The notes beneath the pieces are model-generated. The model saw nothing but the letters and a program-made list of their open reading frames with translations, was not told the DNA's origin and ran no database searches. Both the position numbers and the translations under genes were made by a program. 64,000 bases of DNA. It comes from Massilia litorea. Lineage in GTDB: Bacteria; Pseudomonadota; Gammaproteobacteria; Burkholderiales; Burkholderiaceae_D. Of this stretch, positions 36,255-45,878 are shown one piece after another. How positions within the stretch are numbered: the first letter of the stretch is position 1; each line of letters begins with the position of its first letter. The stretch is from positions 3,534,001 to 3,598,000 of the forward strand of contig NZ_CP062941.1 of NCBI RefSeq assembly GCF_015101885.1, in the 5' to 3' direction.

Positions 36255-38231
36255 ATGTCTCTACTAGACCACCAGCTCGAATTGTTGTCCCCCGCCAAAA
36301 CCGCCGAGATCGGCCGCGAGGCGATCCTGCACGGCGCCGACGCCGTCTACATCGGCGGCCCGGCCTTCGGCGCCCGCCACAATGCCAGCAATTCCCTGGA
36401 AGAGATCGCCAGCCTGGTGCAGTTCGCGCACCGCTACCGCGCCCGCATCTTCGTTACGATGAACACGATCATGCACGACGCCGAGCTCGATCTGGCGCGC
36501 GAGCAGGTCTGGCAGCTGTACGAAGCGGGCGTCGATGCGCTGATCGTCCAGGACATGGGACTGCTCGAACTCGACCTGCCGCCGATCCAGCTGCACGCCA
36601 GCACGCAGTGCGACATCCGCAGCGTGGAGAAAGCGAAGTTCCTCGGCGATGTCGGCTTCTCCCAGCTGGTGCTGGCGCGCGAGCTGACCATCGAACAGAT
36701 CCGCACCATCCGCGCGCAGGTCGATACGCCGCTCGAATATTTTATTCATGGCGCCCTGTGTGTCGCGTTTTCCGGGCAGTGCTATATCTCGCATGCGGAC
36801 ACGGGACGCAGCGCCAACCGCGGCGACTGTTCCCAGGCCTGCCGGCTGCCGTACACGCTGACGGACGGGAAGGGCGGCGTGGTGGCCTACGACAAGCACC
36901 TGCTGTCGATGAAGGACAATGACCAGAGCCGCAACCTGGAAGCGCTGATCGACGCCGGCATCCGGTCGTTCAAGATCGAGGGCCGCTACAAGGACATGGG
37001 CTACGTGAAGAACATCACGGCCCACTACCGCCTGCTGCTGGACGAGATCCTGGAACGTCGCGCTGGTTTCGTGCGCGCCGCCAGCGGACACACGCAGGTC
37101 TTCTTCACGCCGGACGTCGACAAGAATTTCAATCGCGGCCACACCGACTATTTCGCCCAGGGCCGCCAGGACGACATCGGGGCCTTCGATTCTCCGAAAT
37201 ACCTGGGCGTGGAAGTAGGGACCGTTACCAGGGTGGGCATCGACGAGTTCGAGATGATGACGGACGCGCCGCTAGCCAACGGCGACGGCCTGAACTACAT
37301 GAACAAGCGCGCCAGCGTCGGCATCGGGGTCAACACGGTCCAGAAGCTGGGCGAGAGCGAGGAGGGCCAGCGCTGGCGCGTGTTCCCGAACGAGCCCGTG
37401 AGCAGTTTGCCCGGCCTGAAGCCGGGTACGCAGGTGCACCGCAACCGCGATCACCAGTGGGAAGCGGCGCTCAGCAAACGCTCGGCCGACCGCAAGGTCG
37501 CACTGCACCTGACCCTGTTGGAGCTTGATGACGGCCTGGCGCTGACCCTGCGCGACGAGGATGGCATCCAATCAATCACGCGCGCGCAGCTGCCGCTGCA
37601 GCCGGCGCACAATGCCGAGCAGGCCGATGCGGCGCTGCGCACCAGCCTGACCAAGCTGGGCAACACGATGTTCGAAGCCGACGGCATCGCCCTGGAGCTG
37701 TCGCAGCCGTGGTTCGTGCCCGCCGCCGCCATCAATGCCTTGCGACGCGATGCCGTGGCGGCACATGAGGCGGCCCGGCTGGCCGCATGGGAGCGTCCGG
37801 AGCGCAAGGCGCCGCTTGAACCGCCCGCCGTGTATCCGGCGACCCAGCTGTCCTACCTGGCCAACGTCTACAACGAGAAGGCGCGCGCCTTCTACCGCAA
37901 GCATGGTGTGGGCCTGATCGACGCGGCCTACGAAGCGCATGAAGAGGCGGGCGAGGTGTCGCTGATGATCACCAAGCACTGCCTGCGCTTCTCGTTCAAC
38001 CTGTGCCCGAAACAGGCCAAGGGCGTGCAGGGTGTGCAAGGCCAGGTGCGGGCCGAGCCGATGACCTTGAGCACGGGCGAGGACACCTACACGCTGCGCT
38101 TCGACTGCAAGCCTTGCGAGATGCACGTCGTCGGGGCGATGAAGCCCGGCATTTTGCGGATGCCGCCGCCGTCCGCCGTGCCATATGGTTCGGTGAGCCC
38201 GCTGACCTTCCATCGCCGCCGGCCGGCGTGA
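36255..38231 (+). CDS. rlhA: Peptidase U32 family protein, 23S rRNA C2501 hydroxylase (RlhA-like)
   Basis: 658 residues, matching the length of E. coli RlhA. It opens ELLSPAKTAEIGREAILHGADAVYIGGPAFGARHNA and has the U32 signature EYFIHGALCVAFSGQCYISH with the conserved Cys residues (GDCSQACRLPY), plus a C-terminal domain with NLCPKQAKG and FDCKPCEMHV. RlhA hydroxylates C2501 in the peptidyl transferase centre using prephenate. The neighbouring genes are unrelated. Confidence 0.88.
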   Translation: MSLLDHQLELLSPAKTAEIGREAILHGADAVYIGGPAFGARHNASNSLEEIASLVQFAHRYRARIFVTMNTIMHDAELDLAREQVWQLYEAGVDALIVQDMGLLELDLPPIQLHASTQCDIRSVEKAKFLGDVGFSQLVLARELTIEQIRTIRAQVDTPLEYFIHGALCVAFSGQCYISHADTGRSANRGDCSQACRLPYTLTDGKGGVVAYDKHLLSMKDNDQSRNLEALIDAGIRSFKIEGRYKDMGYVKNITAHYRLLLDEILERRAGFVRAASGHTQVFFTPDVDKNFNRGHTDYFAQGRQDDIGAFDSPKYLGVEVGTVTRVGIDEFEMMTDAPLANGDGLNYMNKRASVGIGVNTVQKLGESEEGQRWRVFPNEPVSSLPGLKPGTQVHRNRDHQWEAALSKRSADRKVALHLTLLELDDGLALTLRDEDGIQSITRAQLPLQPAHNAEQADAALRTSLTKLGNTMFEADGIALELSQPWFVPAAAINALRRDAVAAHEAARLAAWERPERKAPLEPPAVYPATQLSYLANVYNEKARAFYRKHGVGLIDAAYEAHEEAGEVSLMITKHCLRFSFNLCPKQAKGVQGVQGQVRAEPMTLSTGEDTYTLRFDCKPCEMHVVGAMKPGILRMPPPSAVPYGSVSPLTFHRRRPA

Positions 38232-38304
38232 AGTCTTGCGGACAGTGGCCGGCACGAAGCTGGTGTCCCGGCCTGGGACTGCTTGAAGCCTGCCGCCCGT
38301 CCCC

Positions 38305-39102
38305 TCATTCCAGGAACCGTTGCAGGTGTCGGGTGAACTCCGGCTCCGCCTCGACGCTGGACAGGTGCGAAGCCGGCAGCTCGACGCATTCCGCGCCGGC
38401 GATCCGCGCCTCCATCCAGCGCGCGTCGTCCACGGTGGTTACCGGATCCTCGCGGCCGGCGACCAGCAGTGTCGGCACGGAGATCGCGGCGAGCTCCGCG
38501 CGCAGGTCGGCCTCCGCCAGGGCCAGGCAGCAGGCCGCATAGCCCTGCGGATCGCAAGCCTGCAATTGGCCGACCAGCCCGTCCACGGCCGCCGGGACGC
38601 GTGCGCGGAAGTCGGGCGTGAACCACCGTTCGGCCGCGCCGGCCGCGATCGGATCCATGCCCTGCGCCAGCACCTGATCCGCGCGCGCTGTCCAGCCTTC
38701 TGCCGTCCCGATCCGGGCCGCGCTATTGGCAACGACCAGCCGTCGCAGCCTCGGACCGGCATGGACGCCCAGCCACAAGCCGGTGAGACCGCCCATCGAG
38801 ATGCCGCAGAAGTCGACGGTCTCGATGTCCAGCGCGTCCAGCAGGCGCAGCACGTCGCCGCCGAGTTGGGCGAGCGTATAGCCTCGGCCAGGGCCGTGCG
38901 CTTGCGCGCCGGCCAGGCCGCTCATCCCATGGCCGCGCGTGTCGTAGCGCAGCACCCGCAGGTGCCGCGACAGCAGGTCGGCCTGCGGCTGCCACGACGA
39001 CGCGGTAGTGCCGAGGGAGTTCGAGAACATCACGACCGGTGCGCCCTCGGGGCCTTCCAGCGTGTAGGCGAGCTGTCGCGCGCCAGGATCCAGTAGCCGC
39101 AT
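38305..39102 (-). CDS. pcaD: 3-oxoadipate enol-lactonase
   Basis: This 265-residue alpha/beta hydrolase has the oxyanion-loop FSNSLGTTASSW, RGHGMS, the nucleophile elbow GISMGG (Ser) and the late catalytic His in LPASHLSSVEAEPEF. It hydrolyses 3-oxoadipate enol-lactone to 3-oxoadipate, the last ring-cleavage step here. It is the last gene of the phenol operon, 12 bases after catA. pcaI, pcaJ and pcaF, needed to reach central metabolism, are not in the window. Confidence 0.93.
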   Translation of the reverse strand: MRLLDPGARQLAYTLEGPEGAPVVMFSNSLGTTASSWQPQADLLSRHLRVLRYDTRGHGMSGLAGAQAHGPGRGYTLAQLGGDVLRLLDALDIETVDFCGISMGGLTGLWLGVHAGPRLRRLVVANSAARIGTAEGWTARADQVLAQGMDPIAAGAAERWFTPDFRARVPAAVDGLVGQLQACDPQGYAACCLALAEADLRAELAAISVPTLLVAGREDPVTTVDDARWMEARIAGAECVELPASHLSSVEAEPEFTRHLQRFLE

Positions 39103-39114
39103 CGGTCGCTCCCT

Positions 39115-40026
39115 TCAGGCCTCGAAGTGCGCGCGCTCGATCTGGTCGGCTGGAAGGCCGTCGCGCGCCGCCTGCAGGTCGAAATCGAAGTCGATCGCAT
39201 AGTAGGGCGCGTCGACTTCCCTGGCGCGCAGCGCGGCGGCGTCGTCCACCTTGCGCATCGCCGGCACCAGGCCCTCGCGGGTGGCGAAGGCAAAGTCGTC
39301 CCACAGGTAGGGATCGCCATCGATGTTGATCTGCGTGGTCAGCTTGCGGTGGCCAGGTGCCGTCACGAAGAAATGGATGTGCGCGGGGCGGGTGCCGTGA
39401 CGGCCCAGCAGCGTCAGCAGCTTTTCGGTCGAGCCGCCTGGCGGCACGCTGTAGCCGACGGGCACCTTGCTGCGGAAGCGGTAGCGGCCGTCGGCATCCG
39501 TGCGGATCGAGCGGCGCAGGTTGTACGGGCTCTGGGTGGGATCGAAGAACGAATAGCCGCCCAGGTGGTTCGCGTGCCACACTTCCACCAATGCGCCCGC
39601 CACGGGGCTGCCGTCGGCGCCGCGGACCTGGCCTTGCATGAACAGCACCTCGCCCGGCTGCTCGTCCTGGTCCAGTCGTGCGCTGCCCACCGATTCGGGG
39701 GCGCCGGCGACGTACAGCGGCCCTTCGATCGTGCGCGGCGTCCCGCCGGAGAGGCCGGCGCGCTCTTCCGCCTCGTCCATGCGCAGGTCGAGGAAGTGCT
39801 CGAAGCCCAGTCCGGCCGCGATCAATCCCCATTCGCCGTTGCGGCCGGCTTCGGTCAGGTAGCCGACCGCGCTCCAGAATTCGTCGGGCTGGACGTCCAT
39901 CTCCTCGATCGTTGCGAACAGGTCGCGCACGATGCGGTTGACGACGGCCTGCACGCGCGGGTTGCCGCTGGCCGTTTCCGTGCTTTCGATCTTGTCCAGC
40001 AGTGCTGCGATGGCTTGCTTGTTCAT
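39115..40026 (-). CDS. catA: Catechol 1,2-dioxygenase (intradiol)
   Basis: 303 residues from ATG 40026, preceded by AAGGAGA. N-terminal linker-helix domain (about 1-100), then the intradiol core: GPLYVAGAPES, SPYNLRRSI (Tyr ligand), VGYSVPPGG (Tyr ligand) and RPAHIHFFVTAPGH (two His ligands), the 2-Tyr/2-His ferric site. It opens catechol to cis,cis-muconate, showing that the phenol operon uses ortho cleavage. Confidence 0.96.
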   Translation of the reverse strand: MNKQAIAALLDKIESTETASGNPRVQAVVNRIVRDLFATIEEMDVQPDEFWSAVGYLTEAGRNGEWGLIAAGLGFEHFLDLRMDEAEERAGLSGGTPRTIEGPLYVAGAPESVGSARLDQDEQPGEVLFMQGQVRGADGSPVAGALVEVWHANHLGGYSFFDPTQSPYNLRRSIRTDADGRYRFRSKVPVGYSVPPGGSTEKLLTLLGRHGTRPAHIHFFVTAPGHRKLTTQINIDGDPYLWDDFAFATREGLVPAMRKVDDAAALRAREVDAPYYAIDFDFDLQAARDGLPADQIERAHFEA

Positions 40027-40054
40027 GTCTGTCTCCTTGCTTGTTATGGGTGGT

Positions 40055-40345
40055 TCAGCGGTCGTCGTCATGGATCGACGAAGGATGGCGGCACAGGGCT
40101 TCCACCTCCACGTCCATATAGGGAAAAAGGGGGAGCGCGGTCAGCAGGGCGTGCAGCTCGTCCGCGCCGGACACGTCGAAGATGCTGACGTTCGCGTAGC
40201 GGCCAGCCACGCGCCACAGGTGGCGCCATTTGCCGCTGCGCTGCAGCTGCTGCGCGACGGCGCGTTCGGTGGCCTTCAGTTCGTCCGCATGCGCCTGCGG
40301 CATGTCGTGCGGCAGGCGGACCGTCATGGATACTTTGAACAGCAT
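40055..40345 (-). CDS. catC: Muconolactone delta-isomerase
   Basis: 96 residues, exactly the usual family size, starting MLFKVSMTVRLPHDMP and ending in the HDDDR tail. It moves the double bond of muconolactone to give 3-oxoadipate enol-lactone. The ATG at 40345 has a GGAGA site. It lies between catB and catA with gaps of 32 and 28 bases. Confidence 0.95.
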   Translation of the reverse strand: MLFKVSMTVRLPHDMPQAHADELKATERAVAQQLQRSGKWRHLWRVAGRYANVSIFDVSGADELHALLTALPLFPYMDVEVEALCRHPSSIHDDDR

Positions 40346-40377
40346 GGTGTCTCCTGAATCGATAAAAATGTGCGCGC

Positions 40378-41511
40378 CTACCGGTCCTTGCGGCGCAGGA
40401 AGGCGAGCTTGTCGTCGTCGAGCTCGATGCCGAGGCCCGGGCCGGTCGGCAGGCGTAGCGCGAAATCGCGGTACTCCAGCGGCGTGGTCAGGATTTCCTC
40501 GGTCAGCAGCAGGGGCCCGAAGAGTTCCGTGCCCCATGCCAGCGCCGGGAAGGTGGCAAACAGCTGGGCCGAGGCGATGGTGCCGACCGCGCCTTCGAGC
40601 ATCGTGCCGCCGTACAGCGCCACGTCGGCCGCGCGGGCGATGGCCGCGACCTCCTGCGCGCCGGTGAGGCCGCCCGACTGCGTGATCTTGACGGCGAAGA
40701 CGTCGGCCGCGCGCCGCTCCGCCAGGCGGAAGGCGTCGACCGGCCCGTGCAGCGCCTCGTCCGCCATCACCGGCACCAGGTTCATGTCGCGCAGGCGGCG
40801 CATGCCCTCGATGTTGGCGGCGGCGATGGGCTGCTCCAGCAGGTCGGCGCCGGCGTCGTGCAGCAGGCGCATGCCCAGCACGGCATCGGCCTCGCCCCAG
40901 GCCTGGTTGACGTCCACGCGGACGCTGGCGCGCTCGCCCAGGGTGCGCTTGATGGCGGCCACGTGGGCGACGTCGCTGCGCACGGAACGCTTGCCGATCT
41001 TCAGCTTGAACACGTTGTGGCGGCGCAGGTCCAGCATCCGTTCGGCTTCCTCGACGTCGCGCGCCGTGTCGCCGCTGGCCAGCGTCCAGGCGACGGGCAG
41101 GCTGTCGCGCACCCGGCCGCCGAACAGCGCGGACAGCGGTACGCCGAGACGGCGCGCCTGCGCGTCGAACAGCGCGGTTTCGATCGCGCACAGGGCGAAG
41201 CGGTTGCCCTGCAGGCGGCTGCGCAGGGCCAGCATGCGCGCGCCCGGGCTGGCGGCGTCGGCGCCGACCAGGATCGGGACCATGTAGGTCTCGATATTGG
41301 CGCGCATGCTTTCCGGGCTTTCTTCGCCGTAGGCCAGGCCGCCGATGGTGCTGGCTTCGCCCCAGCCCGTGATGCCGTCGCTGCAGCGTATGCGCACCAG
41401 CACGATGTTCTGGGTCCGCATGGTGGCCATGGACAGCTGGTGCGGGCGGATGGTCGGAACGTCGAGCAGCAGTACCTCGACGCTGTCGATGCGGTGTTCG
41501 TTGGTGCTCAT
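40378..41511 (-). CDS. catB: Muconate cycloisomerase
   Basis: 377 residues of the enolase superfamily. It has the N-terminal lid VEVLLLDVPTIRPHQLSMAT, the FKLKIGKRS motif with catalytic Lys, the VRVDVNQAW metal site and VMADEAL. It lactonises cis,cis-muconate to muconolactone. It begins 21 bases after dmpP, with no promoter or terminator visible between, which joins the cat genes to the phenol hydroxylase operon. Confidence 0.95.
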   Translation of the reverse strand: MSTNEHRIDSVEVLLLDVPTIRPHQLSMATMRTQNIVLVRIRCSDGITGWGEASTIGGLAYGEESPESMRANIETYMVPILVGADAASPGARMLALRSRLQGNRFALCAIETALFDAQARRLGVPLSALFGGRVRDSLPVAWTLASGDTARDVEEAERMLDLRRHNVFKLKIGKRSVRSDVAHVAAIKRTLGERASVRVDVNQAWGEADAVLGMRLLHDAGADLLEQPIAAANIEGMRRLRDMNLVPVMADEALHGPVDAFRLAERRAADVFAVKITQSGGLTGAQEVAAIARAADVALYGGTMLEGAVGTIASAQLFATFPALAWGTELFGPLLLTEEILTTPLEYRDFALRLPTGPGLGIELDDDKLAFLRRKDR

Positions 41512-41532
41512 GCAATCCTCATCATGCGGTTC

Positions 41533-42603
41533 TCAAAGTGAACGGAACAGCGGGCTGCGCACGGCCTGGCCGGCGTCCGCTGCGGACAGGAACTTCTCCG
41601 TGAAGATGTCCTTTTCGAACAGCCGGCCCTGCATCAGTGCCGCGATGCTCGCCTCGATCATCGGCGGCGGCCCGCACAGGTAGGCGCGCCAGCCGCGGAA
41701 GTCCTGGCCGAAGTGGCGCACGGCCAGTTCGTGCACGTAGCCGCGTTCGCCGGCCCACGCCGAATCCTGCGGCTCGCCCGACAGCACCGGCAGGTACTCG
41801 AAGTTCGGATGGCGCGCGGCCAGTTGCTCGAACTCGGCCCGGTAGTACAGCTCGTCCAGGGTGCGCGCGCCCTGGATCAGGCGGATCGGGCGGGTGTCGC
41901 CGGACTCGAGCAGGTCGAGCACCATCGAGCGCGGGCTGGACAGCCCCGAGCCGCCGGCGATGAACAGCAGCGGCCGAGGGTCGCTCTTGCGCACGAAGAA
42001 GCGGCCCAGCGGTCCCGACAGCATCACCTGCTCGCCGACCTTCAGCCCGTCGTGGACGTAGGACGTGACTTTCCCGCCCGGCACCAGCCGGATGTTCAGC
42101 TCGACCTCGCGCGACGATGGCGCGGAAGCGATGGAAAACGCGCGCGGCGCCGCTTCCCCCGCCAGCCACAGGTTCACGTACTGGCCCGGCTGGAAGCGCA
42201 GCGCGGCGTCACCGTGCTCGTGCTCGATCTCGAGGAACACGCCCTTGATGGTCGGCGTGAGGGTCTCGATGCGCGCCACGCGGGCCTGGTAGTCCATCAG
42301 CGGCAGGCATTGCGCGTCCGGATCGGGATCGATGTCGGCTTCGATGGTGATGTCCGTCTGCACGGTCGCGGTGCAGGCCAGGCATTTGCCCTCGTCGCGC
42401 TCGAAGTCCATCAGGGCGAAGGGCGAGGCCTCGCCGTGCTCCAGTTCACCGCCGCTGGCCTGCACCTTGCAGGTGCCGCACAGGCCGTGGCCGCAGGCGT
42501 GCGGCAGCCAGATGCCGGCGCGCAGGCAGGCGTCCAGGATGGTCTGGCCTTCGGCCACCTCCACGGTCTGGCCCAGCGGTTCGATCGTCAATTGGTAGCT
42601 CAT
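41533..42603 (-). CDS. dmpP: Phenol hydroxylase P5, NADH-dependent reductase component
   Basis: 356 residues. An N-terminal [2Fe-2S] plant-type ferredoxin domain (ACGHGLCGTCKVQ plus a later CLAC), an FAD-binding domain (PRAFSIASAP) and an NAD-binding domain (LFIAGGSGLSSPRSMVLDL, AYLCGPPPMIEAS). It passes electrons from NADH to the di-iron oxygenase. Length and order fit DmpP; benzoate/toluate reductases are similar but shorter and do not follow DmpO. Confidence 0.95.
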   Translation of the reverse strand: MSYQLTIEPLGQTVEVAEGQTILDACLRAGIWLPHACGHGLCGTCKVQASGGELEHGEASPFALMDFERDEGKCLACTATVQTDITIEADIDPDPDAQCLPLMDYQARVARIETLTPTIKGVFLEIEHEHGDAALRFQPGQYVNLWLAGEAAPRAFSIASAPSSREVELNIRLVPGGKVTSYVHDGLKVGEQVMLSGPLGRFFVRKSDPRPLLFIAGGSGLSSPRSMVLDLLESGDTRPIRLIQGARTLDELYYRAEFEQLAARHPNFEYLPVLSGEPQDSAWAGERGYVHELAVRHFGQDFRGWRAYLCGPPPMIEASIAALMQGRLFEKDIFTEKFLSAADAGQAVRSPLFRSL

Positions 42604-42615
42604 GGTGTCCTCCGT

Positions 42616-42978
42616 TCAGTTGCCGCTGCCGCCGACGCCGGCCGGTTGCGGGGTTTGCAGGCGCAGCACGGTTTTATGGCCCAGGCCATTGGCCACCAGG
42701 CTGGCCTCAGGCTCGGGCACGAAGGGCTGGCCGGCGCGCAGCCAGGTCGCCGTGCTCCAGTCGATGGAAGCGCCTTCGGGATGCGCGGCCAGGAGCGGCG
42801 TGAGCACGTCGCTCACCAGGGTCTTGAATGGCATGTCGGGCGGCAGCGGCAGCGTGAAGGGGCTGCAGAACAGCATCCGACGGTCCCAGCCGAAGTACAC
42901 GAGCTGGTTGCCGTGGAAGTTCTCCACGCGGTCGCGGACTTCGCCGCGGTAGTCTGGTGCTAATGCGATGACTGGCAT
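42616..42978 (-). CDS. dmpO: Phenol hydroxylase P4 subunit
   Basis: 120 residues starting MPVIALAPDYRGEVRDRVEN with YFGWDRRMLFCSPFTLPLPP, characteristic of the P4/DmpO (gamma) subunit of multicomponent phenol hydroxylases. It forms the oxygenase core with DmpL and DmpN. Confidence 0.93.
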   Translation of the reverse strand: MPVIALAPDYRGEVRDRVENFHGNQLVYFGWDRRMLFCSPFTLPLPPDMPFKTLVSDVLTPLLAAHPEGASIDWSTATWLRAGQPFVPEPEASLVANGLGHKTVLRLQTPQPAGVGGSGN

Positions 42979-42998
42979 GATGTCTCCTCGCGTGCCGC

Positions 42999-44561
42999 TC
43001 AGGCGGCTTTAGGGTTGTCGTTGGTCCAGCGCTCCCAGTTGGCGCGGTCGGCCGAGTCGGCGTAGTCGCCGGCGGCCTCGGGTTTCAGGTGGTACCAGTC
43101 GAGCACCTCGGGCAGGGTGGGGCCGCCGCAGTTGCCCTGGAAAATCTGATGCACCGGCAGCCACGCCTGTACATACTTTTCCGGTTCGTTCTTGAAGATG
43201 TCGCAGCAGCCGTCCGAGCAGAAGTGGTAGTTCTCGCCTTCGTACTTGACCTCGCGGTAGCAAACCTGGGTCGGGTCGCCTGGTTCGCGAAAGGCCATCG
43301 GGACCTGGCAGAGCTGGCACAGCATCGGCAGGCCCGGATTGGTCCATCGCTTGCCGGCCTTGTGCTGTTCCTGCCAGTAGCGCAGGTGCGGCAGGTGGTG
43401 TTCCTCGAACGTGTCCGGGTACTGCGCCTTCAGCCAATCCAGCTCGTTTTCTTCCGGCACCCAGGTGTGGATGGCGGCGGCATGGTTGAAGTTGTAGAAG
43501 ATCGACCAGGCGATGTGCGACAGGTGATCCTTTTCCTGCGCGGCCTGTTCGTGGTACTTCGGCATGCGCACGCCGTAGCGGGCCAGGTCGGCGAACAGGG
43601 CGCCGCCGTTCTGTTCGAAATACATCTCCCACGCTTCCTTCCAGCTCATCACCTTCTTGGGCAGCATGTAGTCCATCATCATGGCCACCAGCGTGAGCAG
43701 GCGGTAGCCGCGCCAGAACCACTTGTCCACCCACTTCTGGATGATCGGCAGGTTGGCCGGATCCTGCTCCAGCATGAACTTCACCACTTCGAGGCCGAGC
43801 GTCATGTGGCGCGACTCGTCGGACTGGGCCGAGAAGCCGAAGGTGACGGTGGCCATGTCGCCGTTGAAGGCGGCGCCCGACATGAAGGGCATGAACAGCA
43901 GGTTGGTCAGCACGTACTCGAACGAGAACGAGATGGCGGTGATGAATTCGAAGGGTCCCGCCGTCATCGCGTCCTCGAAGTAGGACTTGGGCACGGACAG
44001 GTACCACAGGCGGTCGTGCATGTGGGTCCAGTCCTCGAAGCCGTTGAAGAACTTGTTGTACTGGCTGATCGTGTGGACCTGGGTCTGGCAGTGGCGCAGT
44101 TCGTCCACGGACTGCATCTGGCAGGCCACGCGGGCGCCGGCGCCGCGCAGGTTGCGGCCGGCCATGGCGAAGCCGCGGTGGGCGGCGTATTCCAGCGGCG
44201 AGACGCCGGTCAGGAACAGCTTGAGGGCGTTCACGTAGCGCGCATCCGTCACGTTGAGCTGGCCGTTGTTCTGCTGGAAGGCGTCGATGATGGCGTACAG
44301 CTTGCGCTCCTTCTCCGACTGGAACTTCCAGTACGCGTCCATCGTCATGCGGAAGGGGTCTTCCCAGCCGTCCCAGTTGTGGATCACGATGCCTTCGAAT
44401 TTATCTTGAGGGAAGACGGCGTCCATCGATTGGTAGGTCGTGTCCCAGCCCAGGTCGCGGGTGAGCAGGGCGTATTTTTCCTTGATCGACATCTTCGCCG
44501 AAGTGGCCTGGGCCTTGGCCTGGCCAGCCTGGCCCTGTTCCTGCGTGCTTGCGGTATTCAT
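42999..44561 (-). CDS. dmpN: Phenol hydroxylase P3, catalytic di-iron oxygenase subunit
   Basis: 520 residues. The two E-x-x-H di-iron motifs are DELRH (Glu154, His157) and DESRH (Glu249, His252). A YHS-type domain with MLCQLCQVPMAF and YHFCSDGCCDIF is at the C-terminus (about 425-480), as in DmpN. It hydroxylates phenol to catechol using O2. Confidence 0.97.
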   Translation of the reverse strand: MNTASTQEQGQAGQAKAQATSAKMSIKEKYALLTRDLGWDTTYQSMDAVFPQDKFEGIVIHNWDGWEDPFRMTMDAYWKFQSEKERKLYAIIDAFQQNNGQLNVTDARYVNALKLFLTGVSPLEYAAHRGFAMAGRNLRGAGARVACQMQSVDELRHCQTQVHTISQYNKFFNGFEDWTHMHDRLWYLSVPKSYFEDAMTAGPFEFITAISFSFEYVLTNLLFMPFMSGAAFNGDMATVTFGFSAQSDESRHMTLGLEVVKFMLEQDPANLPIIQKWVDKWFWRGYRLLTLVAMMMDYMLPKKVMSWKEAWEMYFEQNGGALFADLARYGVRMPKYHEQAAQEKDHLSHIAWSIFYNFNHAAAIHTWVPEENELDWLKAQYPDTFEEHHLPHLRYWQEQHKAGKRWTNPGLPMLCQLCQVPMAFREPGDPTQVCYREVKYEGENYHFCSDGCCDIFKNEPEKYVQAWLPVHQIFQGNCGGPTLPEVLDWYHLKPEAAGDYADSADRANWERWTNDNPKAA

Positions 44562-44583
44562 GTTTGTCTCCTTGTCGTTGTAT

Positions 44584-44856
44584 TCAGCGCCAGGCCAGCA
44601 CGAGCTGGTCTTCGGTTTCGTCGATGTTGCCGGCCAACGAGATCAGGCCGAGCTGCAGCTCCTGCATGTCCCAGTTGCGGCCGATCAGGTCCTCGATGGT
44701 GGCGCGGTTGATCTCGAGGCGGCCCGGTGCATCGATCTTCACCATCGCGGGAAAGCGGTGCACGGTCGCGTGCGGGTTGTCGGTCTCGATGGCCTCGATT
44801 ACGGCACGCGTGTCCTCGTTGGTCTGCAGCGCGATGAAGACGAGTTGATCGCTCAC
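44584..44856 (-). CDS. dmpM: Phenol hydroxylase P2, effector (MmoB/DmpM) protein
   Basis: 90 residues: FIALQTNEDTRAVIEAIE and IGRNWDMQELQLGLISLAGN are the MmoB/DmpM fold. It binds the oxygenase and tunes its activity; it has no cofactor. It overlaps dmpL by 4 bases. Confidence 0.95.
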   Translation of the reverse strand: MSDQLVFIALQTNEDTRAVIEAIETDNPHATVHRFPAMVKIDAPGRLEINRATIEDLIGRNWDMQELQLGLISLAGNIDETEDQLVLAWR

Positions 44857-45860
44857 GATGCGGCTCCTTCACGGGACAGGCCGAGGCCGGACAGGCGTTT
44901 TTCCAGCGGCGCCGCCACGGCCGCAAGGACGTCGCCGCCATCGGGGCCGAACAGGCGCTGCGCGACCTGGGCCAGTGCCGGTTCGAAGCGGTCGAGCCAT
45001 GCGAAGGCGAAGCGCGAGATGGTGGCGGCGTTGGCAGGGCTTTCCTGGACGGCGGCTTTGACGACCGCATCGACCCAGCGTGCGGTCTCGGCATGCCAGA
45101 CGCGCATGAAGTCTGTGGCGAGCGCGCAGGCGGGACCGTGCTCGAGGGCCAGCTGCGCGTCCAGCTTCTGGTAGAACAGCGGGTAGACGAGGCCGTCCAG
45201 CACCAGGTTCTGCGCGACGAACAGTTCGAACCAGTCCTGGCACACCATCAGGTCTTCCACGGCATGGCGTACGGGTTGCCATGCCGCGTCCTGCAGCCAG
45301 GCGTCCCTGGCTGCCGCGACCGCCGGCTTGCCGCCGATGAGCAGTCCGATGCGGGTGAGGTACTGGGCCAGCGCCAGGCGGTCCATGGTGTGGAACATGG
45401 TCGCCTCCGTAATGGCGGAACCGTAGCCGTAAGCGGTGACGTAGGCGTTGTTCATGTTGGCGGCCCACTCGGTATGGCGCAGCACGACCAGGGTCGTGGC
45501 CAGCAGTTCCTTCGTCGGCTCGGGCAAGGCGGCCAGCAGTGCGCGCTGTTCGAGGAATTCGAGGTTCTTTTCCATCGACTCCTGCTGGCGCGCCCGGGTG
45601 TTCACCCAGGTGCCGTAGTAGAACTGGCGCGGGTCCTTCAACGCATACCAGTCGGCCATGACGACGGCTGTGCGGCGCTTGTCGTACAGCTCGTATTCCG
45701 GCTGCCACAGCGGGCGGTAGTGGAAGTTGGCCTCGGGCTGCAGGTCGTACATCGCTTCCTGGTAGCGGGTGGCCGGCTTGTCCGCGCCGAGGCGGCGCGC
45801 GATGTTGGCGAAGGTCTGGCGGACAGGCTTGACGCTGTCGGTCCGTATGTCGATTTGCAT
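44853..45860 (-). CDS. dmpL: Phenol hydroxylase P1, beta oxygenase subunit
   Basis: 335 residues: NFHYRPLWQPEYELYDKRRT and MADWYALKDPRQFYYGTWVN are typical of the ferritin-like beta subunit of multicomponent phenol hydroxylases. It is structural and lacks the di-iron ligands. Confidence 0.95.
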   Translation of the reverse strand: MQIDIRTDSVKPVRQTFANIARRLGADKPATRYQEAMYDLQPEANFHYRPLWQPEYELYDKRRTAVVMADWYALKDPRQFYYGTWVNTRARQQESMEKNLEFLEQRALLAALPEPTKELLATTLVVLRHTEWAANMNNAYVTAYGYGSAITEATMFHTMDRLALAQYLTRIGLLIGGKPAVAAARDAWLQDAAWQPVRHAVEDLMVCQDWFELFVAQNLVLDGLVYPLFYQKLDAQLALEHGPACALATDFMRVWHAETARWVDAVVKAAVQESPANAATISRFAFAWLDRFEPALAQVAQRLFGPDGGDVLAAVAAPLEKRLSGLGLSREGAAS

Positions 45861-45878
45861 GCTGGTCTCCTGGTTGTT

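Noticed and set aside
40055..41515. A 486-codon frame covering catC and antisense-like sequence across catB
   Set aside because: Only the last 96 codons match a family (muconolactone isomerase); the rest is a frame shadow of catB.
41713..42963. A 416-codon frame on the + strand opposite dmpP and dmpO
   Set aside because: Low-complexity His/Gln/Ala/Arg composition, no domain, and opposite to well-conserved genes.
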